A DNA stretch of 64,000 nt from Comamonadaceae bacterium OS-4 (GTDB lineage: Bacteria; Pseudomonadota; Gammaproteobacteria; Burkholderiales; Burkholderiaceae_C): positions 62,001 through 126,000 of the forward strand of contig AP026970.1 in NCBI GenBank assembly GCA_027924025.1, given 5' to 3'. A program made the position numbers and the translations under genes. The notes under the pieces are model-generated. The model was not told the DNA's origin, did not search any database, and saw only the letters and a list, made by a program, of their open reading frames with translations. Positions 23,541-31,688 of this stretch are shown in pieces; positions within the stretch are counted from its first letter, which is position 1; each line of letters begins with the position of its first letter.

Positions 23541-24236
23541 ATGACACACTCCAAAGCAGAGTTATTAAAAAAAATGTCAGTCAACACCTGGTTCGATGGC
23601 TTGCCTATCGCCGAGCGCAAGGCGCTGCTGGCGGTGGCCATTGAGCAAGAAGTGTCTCCGGGTGAAGCGGTGTACCGCCGTGGGGATGCGAGCGGTGGCT
23701 TTTATGGCGTGCTCTCCGGCGTGTTTAGGGTTACCGCTTCGGGGGAAGATGGGCGCGAGGGGATTTTGTCGGTCCTGGAGGCCGGACACTGGTTCGGTGA
23801 GACCTCCATGGTGGACGGGGAAATCCGGCCCCACGACGTCGTCGCCCTGCAGGCCGGCACTCTGCTGGTGATTACGCCCCGTGATTTTCAAGGCCTGATG
23901 CAGCGGATCGGGTTTGTGCAAGGCATCAGCGTGCTGCTGGCGACCCGGGTGCGGGGTTTGTGTGGCCTGGTCGAAGACTCGATGTTGCGCTCCACGCGTA
24001 CCCGGGTGGCGCGGCGCTTGATCAGCCTGGCCCGCGGAGACATGACCCTGTCCCACCAGAGCCGCAGCGGTGTGCAGGTCTCACACGAAGAACTGGCCAT
24101 GATGCTCGGCGTAACGCGCCAAACGCTTGCCAAAGAGCTCAAGTACCTGGTGAGCGCAGGCGCGCTCGCGCTAGGGTATGGGCACATCGAGTTCCGGGAC
24201 ACCGAGCTCTTGAAGCGCGAGGCCGCACTCGCCTGA
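23541..24236 (+). CDS. Crp/Fnr-family transcriptional regulator
   Basis: 231 residues: a cyclic-nucleotide-binding-like beta domain (about 20-125; GEAVYRRGDASGGFYGVLSG and HWFGETSMVDG), a dimer helix and a C-terminal HTH (VSHEELAMMLGVTRQTLAKELKYL, about 175-205). No N-terminal cysteine cluster, so it is not an FNR iron-sulphur sensor; the cAMP pocket residues of CRP are not conserved. It is divergent from the aldolase-GMC operon across 99 bases and is its most likely regulator. Confidence 0.9.
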   Translation: MTHSKAELLKKMSVNTWFDGLPIAERKALLAVAIEQEVSPGEAVYRRGDASGGFYGVLSGVFRVTASGEDGREGILSVLEAGHWFGETSMVDGEIRPHDVVALQAGTLLVITPRDFQGLMQRIGFVQGISVLLATRVRGLCGLVEDSMLRSTRTRVARRLISLARGDMTLSHQSRSGVQVSHEELAMMLGVTRQTLAKELKYLVSAGALALGYGHIEFRDTELLKREAALA

Positions 24237-24247
24237 AGGGCGCTGGC

Positions 24248-25228
24248 TCAGTGCTGTTGCCGGAACTCGCTGGGGCTGAGCCCGGTGTGCTCCCGGAACA
24301 CGCGGCTGAAGTGCGAGGGGCTGTTAAAGCCCCAGTGCAGCGCAATCTCGGTGATAGGGCGCCCGGCGGATCCCACCTGCTGCAGTTCGCGTAAGCAAGC
24401 GTCCAGCCGTTGATGTTGGATGTAGCTTGCCAGTGGGTGGACTTCCTCGGCAAAAGCGTTGTACAGATGACGCTTGCTGCAGTTGAGCGCCGTGGCAATT
24501 TGCTCGACCGAGAGTTGCGGGTCCCGCAGGTGCAATGCCACGTACTGACGGATACGGTCTTTGAGGGCTTCCCGCTGGGTGAGGGGTGTGTGCAGGCCCG
24601 CCAACTCGGTGAGTGATAGCCGTACCAGCTGAGTGAGCAACTCACCGGCGCCGCGGGCGGCATCTGCGCTCATGTGGGGCAGCTCCTCGAAGGTGCTGCG
24701 CATGGTGGTGAGTGCCACCCGGCCGATGCCGCTTTGCCCGTTGATCGGGCGTGCCATCAAATGCTCCAGGCGAAGGCCCTGGCCTGCCAGTTGGGACTTG
24801 GGCACCATGACGATCAAGTGCTCCACCCGTTCGGGGTTGGCAATCAGGTAGTCGGCGGTGGTGTCGTAAATGGTCCATGCACCATGGCCCACCCAGGCTT
24901 GCCGGCCTGACTGCTCCACCCCCGCGCGCCCACGCAGTGGGGCCACTATCTTGAGATAACTTTCCTCGCTGGCGCGCACCATGTCGAGGGTCCGCACCAC
25001 GCGGTGGCGGTTGGCTTCCAGTCGGGTCAGGATCAAGTCGCCTGCGCGGCCGGTGCTCAGGTGCCCGTCAAAGTCAGTGTCGCCATAGAGGTCGGAGCGC
25101 AAGCCGCCAAAGTGTTTCCACACCCACTCGCACCACAGCGGCGCCCGCTCGCGGGGGGCGAAATCGTCGGTGCTCATGGCCTGTGCCGCAGGGGTGCGGG
25201 CAGGCGCAACAGGAGGGGTGGCGTGCAT
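24248..25228 (-). CDS. AraC-family transcriptional regulator (FeaR-like)
   Basis: 326 residues from ATG 25228; ATG 25177 is also possible, while starts further upstream extend into the promoter. The N-terminal AraC_binding_2 type sensing domain covers about 20-200 and the C-terminal AraC domain has two HTHs (LSVEQIATALNCSKRHLYNAF and TEIALHWGFNSPSHFSRVFRE). Similar regulators (FeaR, NphR, XylS relatives) respond to aromatic acids, amines or aldehydes. It is divergent from the Liv-type ABC importer and aldehyde dehydrogenase genes, and probably activates them. Confidence 0.88.
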   Translation of the reverse strand: MHATPPVAPARTPAAQAMSTDDFAPRERAPLWCEWVWKHFGGLRSDLYGDTDFDGHLSTGRAGDLILTRLEANRHRVVRTLDMVRASEESYLKIVAPLRGRAGVEQSGRQAWVGHGAWTIYDTTADYLIANPERVEHLIVMVPKSQLAGQGLRLEHLMARPINGQSGIGRVALTTMRSTFEELPHMSADAARGAGELLTQLVRLSLTELAGLHTPLTQREALKDRIRQYVALHLRDPQLSVEQIATALNCSKRHLYNAFAEEVHPLASYIQHQRLDACLRELQQVGSAGRPITEIALHWGFNSPSHFSRVFREHTGLSPSEFRQQH

Positions 25229-25297
25229 GGTGACCGCATTATGGGCGGCCCCTTGCGATTTGGTGCAGCCATCTGACAAGGGTTATCCCTAGCGGAA

Positions 25298-25325
25298 TTG
25301 CGCAATTGTGCAAGCGCTTTGTGCA
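25298..25325. promoter_or_regulatory. candidate AraC-type operator
   Basis: TTGCGCAATTGTGCAA (25298-25313) is palindromic except for one base pair, and TTGTGCA recurs at 25306 and 25319. It lies between the divergent AraC-type regulator and the importer operon. The pattern fits either a dimer site or direct-repeat AraC half-sites. Confidence 0.3.
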
Positions 25326-25400
25326 CAGCCAGCACAGCGTTTGGCAGCCGGTTTTTCTACGATGCAACTTCCCTCAAAACCGCATTCCGTAGGAGACACC

Positions 25401-26600
25401 ATGGTCGAAAACACGAAACGCAGCCTGCTCAAGGGCGCTGCTGCAGCTGCCGGCGCTGCGGCTTTTGCCCCGCACCTTTTTGCGGCCCAGCCGCCCGTGC
25501 GCATCGGCTACACCATGTCCCGCACCGGCCCCTGGACAGGCGGTGCCCAGGTGAGCCAAGAGCCCAACTACCTGCTCTGGGCCGAGCAGCAAAACGCGTT
25601 AGGTGGGCTGGACGTGAAGGGGGTGCGCCGCCCGATCGAGCTGATCAGCTCGGACGACCGCAGCGATACCGAAACCGTGGTGCGCACCTACGAAAAACTC
25701 ATGGGCAGCGACAAGGTGGACCTGGTGCTGCCGCCTTGGGGCAGCAATGCCAACTTTGCAGTAGCCCCGCTGGCCAACCGTTTTGGTTACCCCTTCCTAG
25801 CGCCCACCGCCCTGTCCAAGCGCTTGGTGGAAATGAAGCTGCCTTATTTCTTTTTGTTGTTGCAACAGCCCAAACCGATGTGTGATGCGCTGGTGGACAT
25901 GCTCAAGGCCGCTGGCGCCAAGACCATCGCCGTGATTTATGTGGATGACCTGTTTGGCTTGGAAAACTACGCGGCCTTGCGCGTGGCGCTGCAGGGCAGT
26001 GGCATCAGCATGGTCGAGGACAAGAGCTATCCGGCAGGGGTGAAAGACCTGTCGCCGGTGCTGCGCTCCATGAAGGACAAGAACCCCGATGCATTCGTGG
26101 GCTTCACTTACCCGCCCGACACCATCCTCGCCAGCAAGCAGGCCAAAGAGGTGGGCTTTAACCCCAAGTTCTTCTACGCCTCGGTGGGTACGGCGTTCCA
26201 GCTCTACAAAAACGTGATGACGCCCGCAGGTGCTGAAGGGGTGTTGGGCATGGGGTCGTGGAATGGCAAGACCAGCCCGGGGGCCAAGGCCTATTTCGAC
26301 GCGCACACCAAGAAATTTGCCGGTAAGGAACCCGACCGCTGGGCCAGCGGCGCCACCTGGGCGAGTCTGGAGATTTTGACTGCCGCGGTAGCCAAAGTGG
26401 GTTTGGACCGCAAGGCCTTGCGCGACTACATTGCTGCGGGAACGCACAAAACCATCATGGGGGATATCCAGTTCACCGGCAGCGAAAACACCGCCACGCC
26501 CGGCACGGTAGGGCAGTGGCAGAACGGCGAGTTTGAGGTGGTGTGGCCCAAGAGGGTGGCTACTGCAGCCCTGAACCCTAGCAAACCCGCCTGGAAGTAG
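25401..26600 (+). CDS. Liv-type ABC importer substrate-binding protein
   Basis: 399 residues; ATG 25401 has AGGAG seven bases upstream. The export signal looks Tat-like or Sec (NTKRSLLKGAAAAAGAAAFAPHLFAAQ, cleavage near residue 26). The mature protein is a Peripla_BP_6 two-lobed binding protein starting VRIGYTMSRTGPWTGGAQ. Ligands of such proteins include branched-chain amino acids, amides and aromatic acids. The adjacent aromatic-type aldehyde dehydrogenase and AraC regulator favour an aromatic or related acid. First gene of a five-gene operon. Confidence 0.9.
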   Translation: MVENTKRSLLKGAAAAAGAAAFAPHLFAAQPPVRIGYTMSRTGPWTGGAQVSQEPNYLLWAEQQNALGGLDVKGVRRPIELISSDDRSDTETVVRTYEKLMGSDKVDLVLPPWGSNANFAVAPLANRFGYPFLAPTALSKRLVEMKLPYFFLLLQQPKPMCDALVDMLKAAGAKTIAVIYVDDLFGLENYAALRVALQGSGISMVEDKSYPAGVKDLSPVLRSMKDKNPDAFVGFTYPPDTILASKQAKEVGFNPKFFYASVGTAFQLYKNVMTPAGAEGVLGMGSWNGKTSPGAKAYFDAHTKKFAGKEPDRWASGATWASLEILTAAVAKVGLDRKALRDYIAAGTHKTIMGDIQFTGSENTATPGTVGQWQNGEFEVVWPKRVATAALNPSKPAWK

Positions 26601-26607
26601 GACCACT

Positions 26608-27483
26608 ATGGGATGGGCTTCGTGGTTGGAGTTGTTGGCATCGGGCCTGATCACCGGGGGGATTTATGCCCTGGTGGCACTGGGCCTTAACCTGCAGTAC
26701 GGGCTCATGCGCATTCTCAACATTGCGCATGGCGAGTTTTTGATGGTGGGGGCTTATCTGACCTGGATGGCCCACACCAGCCTGGGTTGGTCGCCGCTGT
26801 GGATGGTGCCCATTTCTTTTGGCCTGATGATGGTCTTGGGCCTGGTGATCCACTGGCTGTGTTTCCGGCGACTCAACGCCACCTCGCCCAACCTCGATAT
26901 TTTTGAGGCGCGTGGCCTGATGGTGGCCTTTGGCCTGATGTTTCTGGTTCAGAACTTTGCCTCGTGGATGTGGGGTGGCGATTTGCGGGGCTATGACTAC
27001 CTGGCCGACCCGGTCAAGCTGGGAGAGGCGCAATTTGCCGGCAACAAACTGCTGGTGTTCGCCCTAGCGCTGGTGTTCAGCCTAGCGCTCATGTTGGTGC
27101 TGCGGTTCACCTTGCTGGGCAAGGGCGTGCGTGCGCTCATGCAGTCGCCCACGGGGGCCCAACTGGTGGGCATTGATACCAAACGCTTGCACCCCCTGAT
27201 GTTTGGTGTGGGCTTGGGTCTCTCGGGGGTGGCGGGTTGCCTGCTGTCGATGGCTTACACCATCACCCCGAGTATGGGAGAGCCCTACACGGTGACGGCA
27301 CTGATTGTCATTACCTTGGGCGGCTTTGGCAGCATGGGTGGTGCGCTGGCCGGGGGCCTGCTTCTGGGCGTGGTGGAAGCGTTGGGCATGCACTTCAGTA
27401 ACCCATCGCTCAAGGCCCTGCTGTCTTACGGCATTTTTATTGCGGTGCTGCTGTTGCGGCCTCGCGGACTGTTTGCGAAATGA
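26608..27483 (+). CDS. Liv-type ABC permease, LivH family
   Basis: 291 residues with eight or nine helices and LivH signatures GLITGGIYALVALGLNLQYGLMRILNIAHGE (N-terminal; read in part) and TALIVITLGGFGSMGGALAGGLLLG (C-terminal). Forms the channel with the LivM-type subunit. Starts seven bases after the binding protein gene. Confidence 0.93.
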   Translation: MGWASWLELLASGLITGGIYALVALGLNLQYGLMRILNIAHGEFLMVGAYLTWMAHTSLGWSPLWMVPISFGLMMVLGLVIHWLCFRRLNATSPNLDIFEARGLMVAFGLMFLVQNFASWMWGGDLRGYDYLADPVKLGEAQFAGNKLLVFALALVFSLALMLVLRFTLLGKGVRALMQSPTGAQLVGIDTKRLHPLMFGVGLGLSGVAGCLLSMAYTITPSMGEPYTVTALIVITLGGFGSMGGALAGGLLLGVVEALGMHFSNPSLKALLSYGIFIAVLLLRPRGLFAK

Positions 27484-28469
27484 GTAGCCCCATGAACAAC
27501 CGCCATGTGTTGGTGCGTGATTTGCTGGTGTTGCTGGCGTTTGCGGGGTGGGCTCTGGCCCTGCCGCATTACGGCAGTGAGTTTGTCGTGTCTATGGCAC
27601 TGACCTGCCTGATGTACGTTGCCTTGTCATCGAGCTGGGGCCTGTTTTGCGGAAGCACCCGTTACCTGTCGCTGGCGACGTCCGCCTTTTTTGGTATCGG
27701 GGCTTACACCAGTGCGCTGGTGCTGGAGCACTTGGCCTGGTGGCAGGCCGTCGCGCTCGGTGCGGGTATTGCCACCCTGGTGGCCGTGGTGATGGGCGCC
27801 GCCGTGTTGCACTTGCGCGGCACCTACTTTGCCGTGCTGACCTTTGGCATGACCGAGCTGATCCGCCATGCGGTGACCTACTTTGAGAAGTCGGTCACCG
27901 GCACCGTCGGCCGTGTGCTGATGGTGGTGCCTGAGCGCGACACGATTTACCTGACGGTGCTGTTGCTGGCCGTGCTGGCGGTGCTGTGCTCCATTGTGTT
28001 GCGGCGCAGCCGCTTCGGGCTGGCGTTGCTGGGGATCGGGGCGGACGAGCAGCGCGCGCAGACCTTGGGGGTGAACACCCGGCTGGTCAAGGTGGCGGGC
28101 TTTGCGATGACTGCCGCCTTTGCCGGCGCGGTGGGCGCCGCCATGTCGGTGCGTTGGACCTATATCGACCCCCACACGGTGTTCAACCCTTTCATTGGCT
28201 TTCAAACCGTGCTGATCGCTTTGATTGGGGGCGCTGCCACGCTGTGGGGCCCGCTGATTGCGGCGATTGTGTTTAGCGTGCTTGCCGAGACACTGCGCCT
28301 GCAGTTTCCGCAGATCTACATGATGTCGCTCGGCATTCTGTTGATCCTTAGCGTCTTGTATTTGCCCGGTGGCTTGGCGTCGCTGCGTTGGCGCACCTTT
28401 GCTGACTGGGGCCTCCACAGCCGGCAGTGGCTGCGGGGCTTGGGTCGCAAGGAGAGCCGCCATGTCTGA
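27480..28469 (+). CDS. Liv-type ABC permease, LivM family
   Basis: 329 residues, about ten helices, with the LivM hallmark region LFCGSTRYLSLATSAFFGIGAY and the coupling loop LALLGIGADEQRAQTLGVNT. Start ATG overlaps the LivH-type stop by four bases (ATGA), a sign of translational coupling. The C-terminal polar tail overlaps the next gene. Confidence 0.93.
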   Translation: MSSPMNNRHVLVRDLLVLLAFAGWALALPHYGSEFVVSMALTCLMYVALSSSWGLFCGSTRYLSLATSAFFGIGAYTSALVLEHLAWWQAVALGAGIATLVAVVMGAAVLHLRGTYFAVLTFGMTELIRHAVTYFEKSVTGTVGRVLMVVPERDTIYLTVLLLAVLAVLCSIVLRRSRFGLALLGIGADEQRAQTLGVNTRLVKVAGFAMTAAFAGAVGAAMSVRWTYIDPHTVFNPFIGFQTVLIALIGGAATLWGPLIAAIVFSVLAETLRLQFPQIYMMSLGILLILSVLYLPGGLASLRWRTFADWGLHSRQWLRGLGRKESRHV

Positions 28470-29217
28470 GGTCTTTCTGCAAGCCCGGGACATCACGGTG
28501 CGCTTTGGGGGCCTCACCGCGGTGGATGGTGTGAGCGCCGATTTTCGTGCGGGTGAATTGGTGGGCATCATTGGCCCGAACGGCGCGGGTAAGACGACGT
28601 TTTTCAACGCTATCTCGGGCGTCACGCCCCCCACATCCGGTGAGCTCTCGGCAGCGGGCAAGCGGCTCGATGGCCGTGCCCCACACCACTATGCCGCGGC
28701 CGGGGTGGCACGCACCTTCCAGACGCCGCGGGTGTTTGCGGATATGCCGGTGCTCACCAATATTGAGTTCGGCCTGCAGTTTGCCGGGCGCAGGCGCGAG
28801 GGACCATGGCACTTGCGCGATGCCACCAGCATTCTGGAGCTGATTGGCTTGGCGCACTTGGCCGCATTGCCGGCTGCCGCCATCACACCTTCACAGCAGC
28901 GTCTGCTGGAAATCGGCATGGCCTTGGCCACCCGCCCGCGGATGCTGTTGTTGGATGAAGTGGCAGCGGGCCTGACCGAATCCGAGGTGGAGGCGATGGC
29001 CCAACTGATACGCCGCATGCGTGACGAGCTGGACCTGACGGTGGTGTGGATTGAGCATGCTGTGACTACGCTTTTGCGCCATGTGGAGCGGGTGATCGTA
29101 TTGCACCAAGGCCGCAAGATTGCCGACGGCACGCCGGCCGAGGTGGTGCGCAACGCGGAAGTGATCGAGGCCTATCTAGGTGACGAAATGGCAGAGTCTG
29201 CAGGAGCCCGCGCATGA
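28462..29217 (+). CDS. Liv-type ABC ATP-binding protein, LivG family
   Basis: 251 residues: Walker A GPNGAGKTTFF, a Q-loop at ARTFQTPRVF, signature written TPSQQRLLEIGMAL (degenerate LSGGQ), Walker B MLLLDEVAAGLT and switch His in WIEHAV. The start at 28462 lies within the end of the LivM-type gene. The signature lacks the usual LSxGQ core (ITPSQQ), an uncommon but known variant in this branch. Confidence 0.92.
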   Translation: MSEVFLQARDITVRFGGLTAVDGVSADFRAGELVGIIGPNGAGKTTFFNAISGVTPPTSGELSAAGKRLDGRAPHHYAAAGVARTFQTPRVFADMPVLTNIEFGLQFAGRRREGPWHLRDATSILELIGLAHLAALPAAAITPSQQRLLEIGMALATRPRMLLLDEVAAGLTESEVEAMAQLIRRMRDELDLTVVWIEHAVTTLLRHVERVIVLHQGRKIADGTPAEVVRNAEVIEAYLGDEMAESAGARA

Positions 29218-29978
29218 TGTGGTTTGAACCTACCCCCTTTGTGCTGGGCGGCGCGCCCGGCGCGCATTTGCAGGTGAAGTCCTTGAGCGCGGGCTATGGC
29301 GCTTTTCTGGTGCTGCGCAATCTGTCGCTCGAGATCAAGCCGGGGCTGACCGTCATTCTGGGACCCAACGGTGCGGGAAAGACCACGCTGCTCAAGGCCT
29401 TGTCGGGTCTGATCCCACGCCAAGGCGAGGTGCGGCTCAATGACCACCACCTGCCGACCAAGACCCACGAGATCGTGCAGCGTGGCATGGCGCTGGTGGC
29501 CGAGGGCCGCCAGCTGTTCCCGCAAATGACCGTGACCGAGAACCTCGAGCTTGGTGGCTGGCTGTGCAAACCCGCCGAGCGCGCGCAGCGCATGGAGCAA
29601 GCGTTTGCCGACTTTCCCAAGCTGCGCCAGCGCGCCCAGCAACTGGCCGGCACCATGAGCGGTGGCGAGCAGCAGATGGTGGCAGTGGCGCGCGCCATGA
29701 TGAGTGCGCCGCGCCTTTTGATGCTGGACGAGCCTTCGCTGGGCCTGGCCCCCAAGATGGTGGACGAGCTGCTGGCGATTGCCCGGCGCATTGCCGATGC
29801 CGGTACGACCGTGCTGATGGTGGAGCAGAACGTGAAGAAAGCCCTGGCAGTGGCTGACCGCGGCTATGTGCTCGAGCGCGGCACCTTGGTCGCCAGCGGG
29901 CCTGCTGCCTTGCTGGCGCGCTCCAGTGTGATCCGGGAAGCCTATCTGGGCGCACCTGCGGCGACCGCCAACGCCTAG
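29214..29978 (+). CDS. Liv-type ABC ATP-binding protein, LivF family
   Basis: 254 residues: LKSLSAGYG-type opening (LQVKSLSAGYGAFLVLRN), Walker A GPNGAGKTTLLKALSG, Q-loop VAEGRQLFPQMTV, signature MSGGEQQMVA, Walker B LLMLDEPSLGLAP and switch region VEQNVKKAL. ATG 29214 overlaps the preceding stop by four bases. Completes the importer. Confidence 0.93.
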   Translation: MMWFEPTPFVLGGAPGAHLQVKSLSAGYGAFLVLRNLSLEIKPGLTVILGPNGAGKTTLLKALSGLIPRQGEVRLNDHHLPTKTHEIVQRGMALVAEGRQLFPQMTVTENLELGGWLCKPAERAQRMEQAFADFPKLRQRAQQLAGTMSGGEQQMVAVARAMMSAPRLLMLDEPSLGLAPKMVDELLAIARRIADAGTTVLMVEQNVKKALAVADRGYVLERGTLVASGPAALLARSSVIREAYLGAPAATANA

Positions 29979-30027
29979 TCCCCAATCTCGATCCCGATGC
30001 TGATTCCGATTTTTTAGGAGAAAACCC

Positions 30028-31482
30028 ATGTCTGATTTGTCCATGTTGATCAACGGCCTCCATGTCACGGCCGAGCAAGGCGCGACCTTCGAGCGGCGCA
30101 ACCCTTTGGATGGCAGCGTGGCCACCCGGGCCCCTGCCGCCTCGGCGGCGGATGCGGTCATGGCGGCGGATGCGGCAGCCGCCGCCTTCAAGACCTGGAG
30201 CCAGACCGGGCCCGGCGAACGCCGCGCGTTGTTGCTCAAAGCGGCAGATGCACTCGAGGCCAAAACGCCGCAGTTCATCGAGGCGGTGGGCGCAGAGACC
30301 GGTGGCACCGGCATGTGGGCCGGCTTCAATGTGCACTTGGCGGCCGGCATGCTGCGGGAGGCCGCTTCGTTGACCACCCAGATCAGCGGTGAGGTGATTC
30401 CGTCCGATGTGCCCGGCAGTTTGGCCATGGGAGTGCGCCAGCCTGCAGGCGTGGTGCTGGGCATTGCACCCTGGAACGCCCCCATCATTCTGGGGGTGCG
30501 CGCCATTGCCACTCCCTTGGCCTGCGGCAACACCGTGATCTTCAAGGGCAGCGAGAACTGCCCGCGCACCCACCAGCTGATCGCCGAGGCGTTTGCCGAT
30601 GCCGGCTTTCCGCCCGGCGTGGTGAACTACATCACCAACGCGCCGGCCGATGCGGGCGCGGTGGTGGAGGCCATCGTGGCGCATCCGGCGGTGCGCCGTG
30701 TGAACTTCACCGGCTCTACCCGCGTCGGCAAGATCATTGCGATGACCTGTGCCAAGTACCTCAAGCCGGTGGTGCTGGAACTGGGCGGCAAGGCGCCCAT
30801 GGTGATTCTGGACGACGCCGTGATCGAAGACGCGGTCAACGGCGCGGCCTTCGGTTGCTTTGCCAACAGCGGCCAGATCTGCATGAGCACCGAGCGCATC
30901 ATCGTGGATCAGACGATTGCGGATGCGTTTACCCAGAAGTTTGCTGCCAAGGCTGCAGCCCTGCCGGTGGGTGACCCGCGCAAGCCCGACCCGGTGGTGC
31001 TGGGCTCGGTGATTGGCATGAACACGGTCGAGCATTGCAACGCGCTGATTGACGATGCGCTGGCCAAAGGGGCCAAGCTGCTGTGCGGCGGCAAGGCGAC
31101 CAACACCCTGATGGCCGCCACCGTGCTGGACCATGTGACACCGGCCATGCGCGTCTACCACGAGGAGACTTTCGGCCCGGTCAAGGCGGTGGTGCGGGTC
31201 CGCGGTGTGGAAGAGGCGGTGGCTTGCGCCAACGATAACGAATACGGCTTGAGCGCGGCGGTGTTTGGCAGTGACATGGCGCGCGCCTTCAACGTGGCAC
31301 GCCGCATTGACTCCGGCATTTGCCATGTGAACGGCCCGACCGTGCATGACGAAGCCCAGATGCCGTTCGGTGGCGTCAAAGGCAGCGGCATGGGGCGTTT
31401 TGGGGGCAAAGCCGGTGTTGCCGAGTTCACCGAGCTGCGCTGGATCACCCTGCAAACTACGCCGCGTCATTACCCGTTTTAA
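30028..31482 (+). CDS. NAD(P)-dependent aldehyde dehydrogenase (salicylaldehyde/vanillin dehydrogenase-like)
   Basis: 484 residues, full-length ALDH. Catalytic Cys285 in NSGQICMSTER and general base Glu251 in LELGGKAP; cofactor region FTGSTRVGKII; C-terminal HDEAQMPFGGVKGSGMGRFGG. The pattern GQICMSTERI and GVKGSGMGRFGGKAG are typical of the salicylaldehyde/vanillin/benzaldehyde dehydrogenase branch. It follows the importer genes by 49 bases with its own Shine-Dalgarno (AGGAG). It could oxidise the aldehyde formed by the GMC enzyme or released from the imported compound; the exact substrate is not readable. Confidence 0.9.
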   Translation: MSDLSMLINGLHVTAEQGATFERRNPLDGSVATRAPAASAADAVMAADAAAAAFKTWSQTGPGERRALLLKAADALEAKTPQFIEAVGAETGGTGMWAGFNVHLAAGMLREAASLTTQISGEVIPSDVPGSLAMGVRQPAGVVLGIAPWNAPIILGVRAIATPLACGNTVIFKGSENCPRTHQLIAEAFADAGFPPGVVNYITNAPADAGAVVEAIVAHPAVRRVNFTGSTRVGKIIAMTCAKYLKPVVLELGGKAPMVILDDAVIEDAVNGAAFGCFANSGQICMSTERIIVDQTIADAFTQKFAAKAAALPVGDPRKPDPVVLGSVIGMNTVEHCNALIDDALAKGAKLLCGGKATNTLMAATVLDHVTPAMRVYHEETFGPVKAVVRVRGVEEAVACANDNEYGLSAAVFGSDMARAFNVARRIDSGICHVNGPTVHDEAQMPFGGVKGSGMGRFGGKAGVAEFTELRWITLQTTPRHYPF

Positions 31483-31497
31483 GCGGGGCTATGCTTT

Positions 31498-31542
31498 GCT
31501 ATAAAAATAGGAGCTACTCCCGCAATAAGAGCTTGGGCTAGC
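31498..31542 (-). repeat. dispersed 3'-end repeat, copy 5 (degenerate)
   Basis: TTGCTATAAAAATAGGAGCT, CTCCCGCAATAAGAGC and GGGCTAGCAC in the reverse orientation relative to copies 1-4. It starts 15 bases after the aldehyde dehydrogenase stop. Confidence 0.5.
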
Positions 31543-31598
31543 ACTTGTTCTGATGGTTGAGCAAGCCGTTGGGGTGGCGGCAAGCCCCCGCACTCGGC

Positions 31599-31642
31599 AA
31601 AAAGGGGAGCTGCCGTTAAAATAGGCAACTCCCTTTCTTTTT
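31599..31642 (+). terminator. Rho-independent terminator between aldehyde dehydrogenase and mnmG
   Basis: AAAGGGGAGCTGCC and GGCAACTCCCTTT form a 13-bp stem with one bulged G and one G-U pair, loop of nine bases, followed by CTTTTT. It isolates mnmG from the catabolic operon. Confidence 0.75.
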
Positions 31643-31688
31643 GCGCCGGCCGGACCCGCACCGTGGTCCGCCCTTGCGCCCCCTTGCC

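Noticed and set aside
29437..31470. Very long open frame antisense to the aldehyde dehydrogenase gene
   Set aside because: Shadow frame across two genes with intact catalytic motifs on the other strand.
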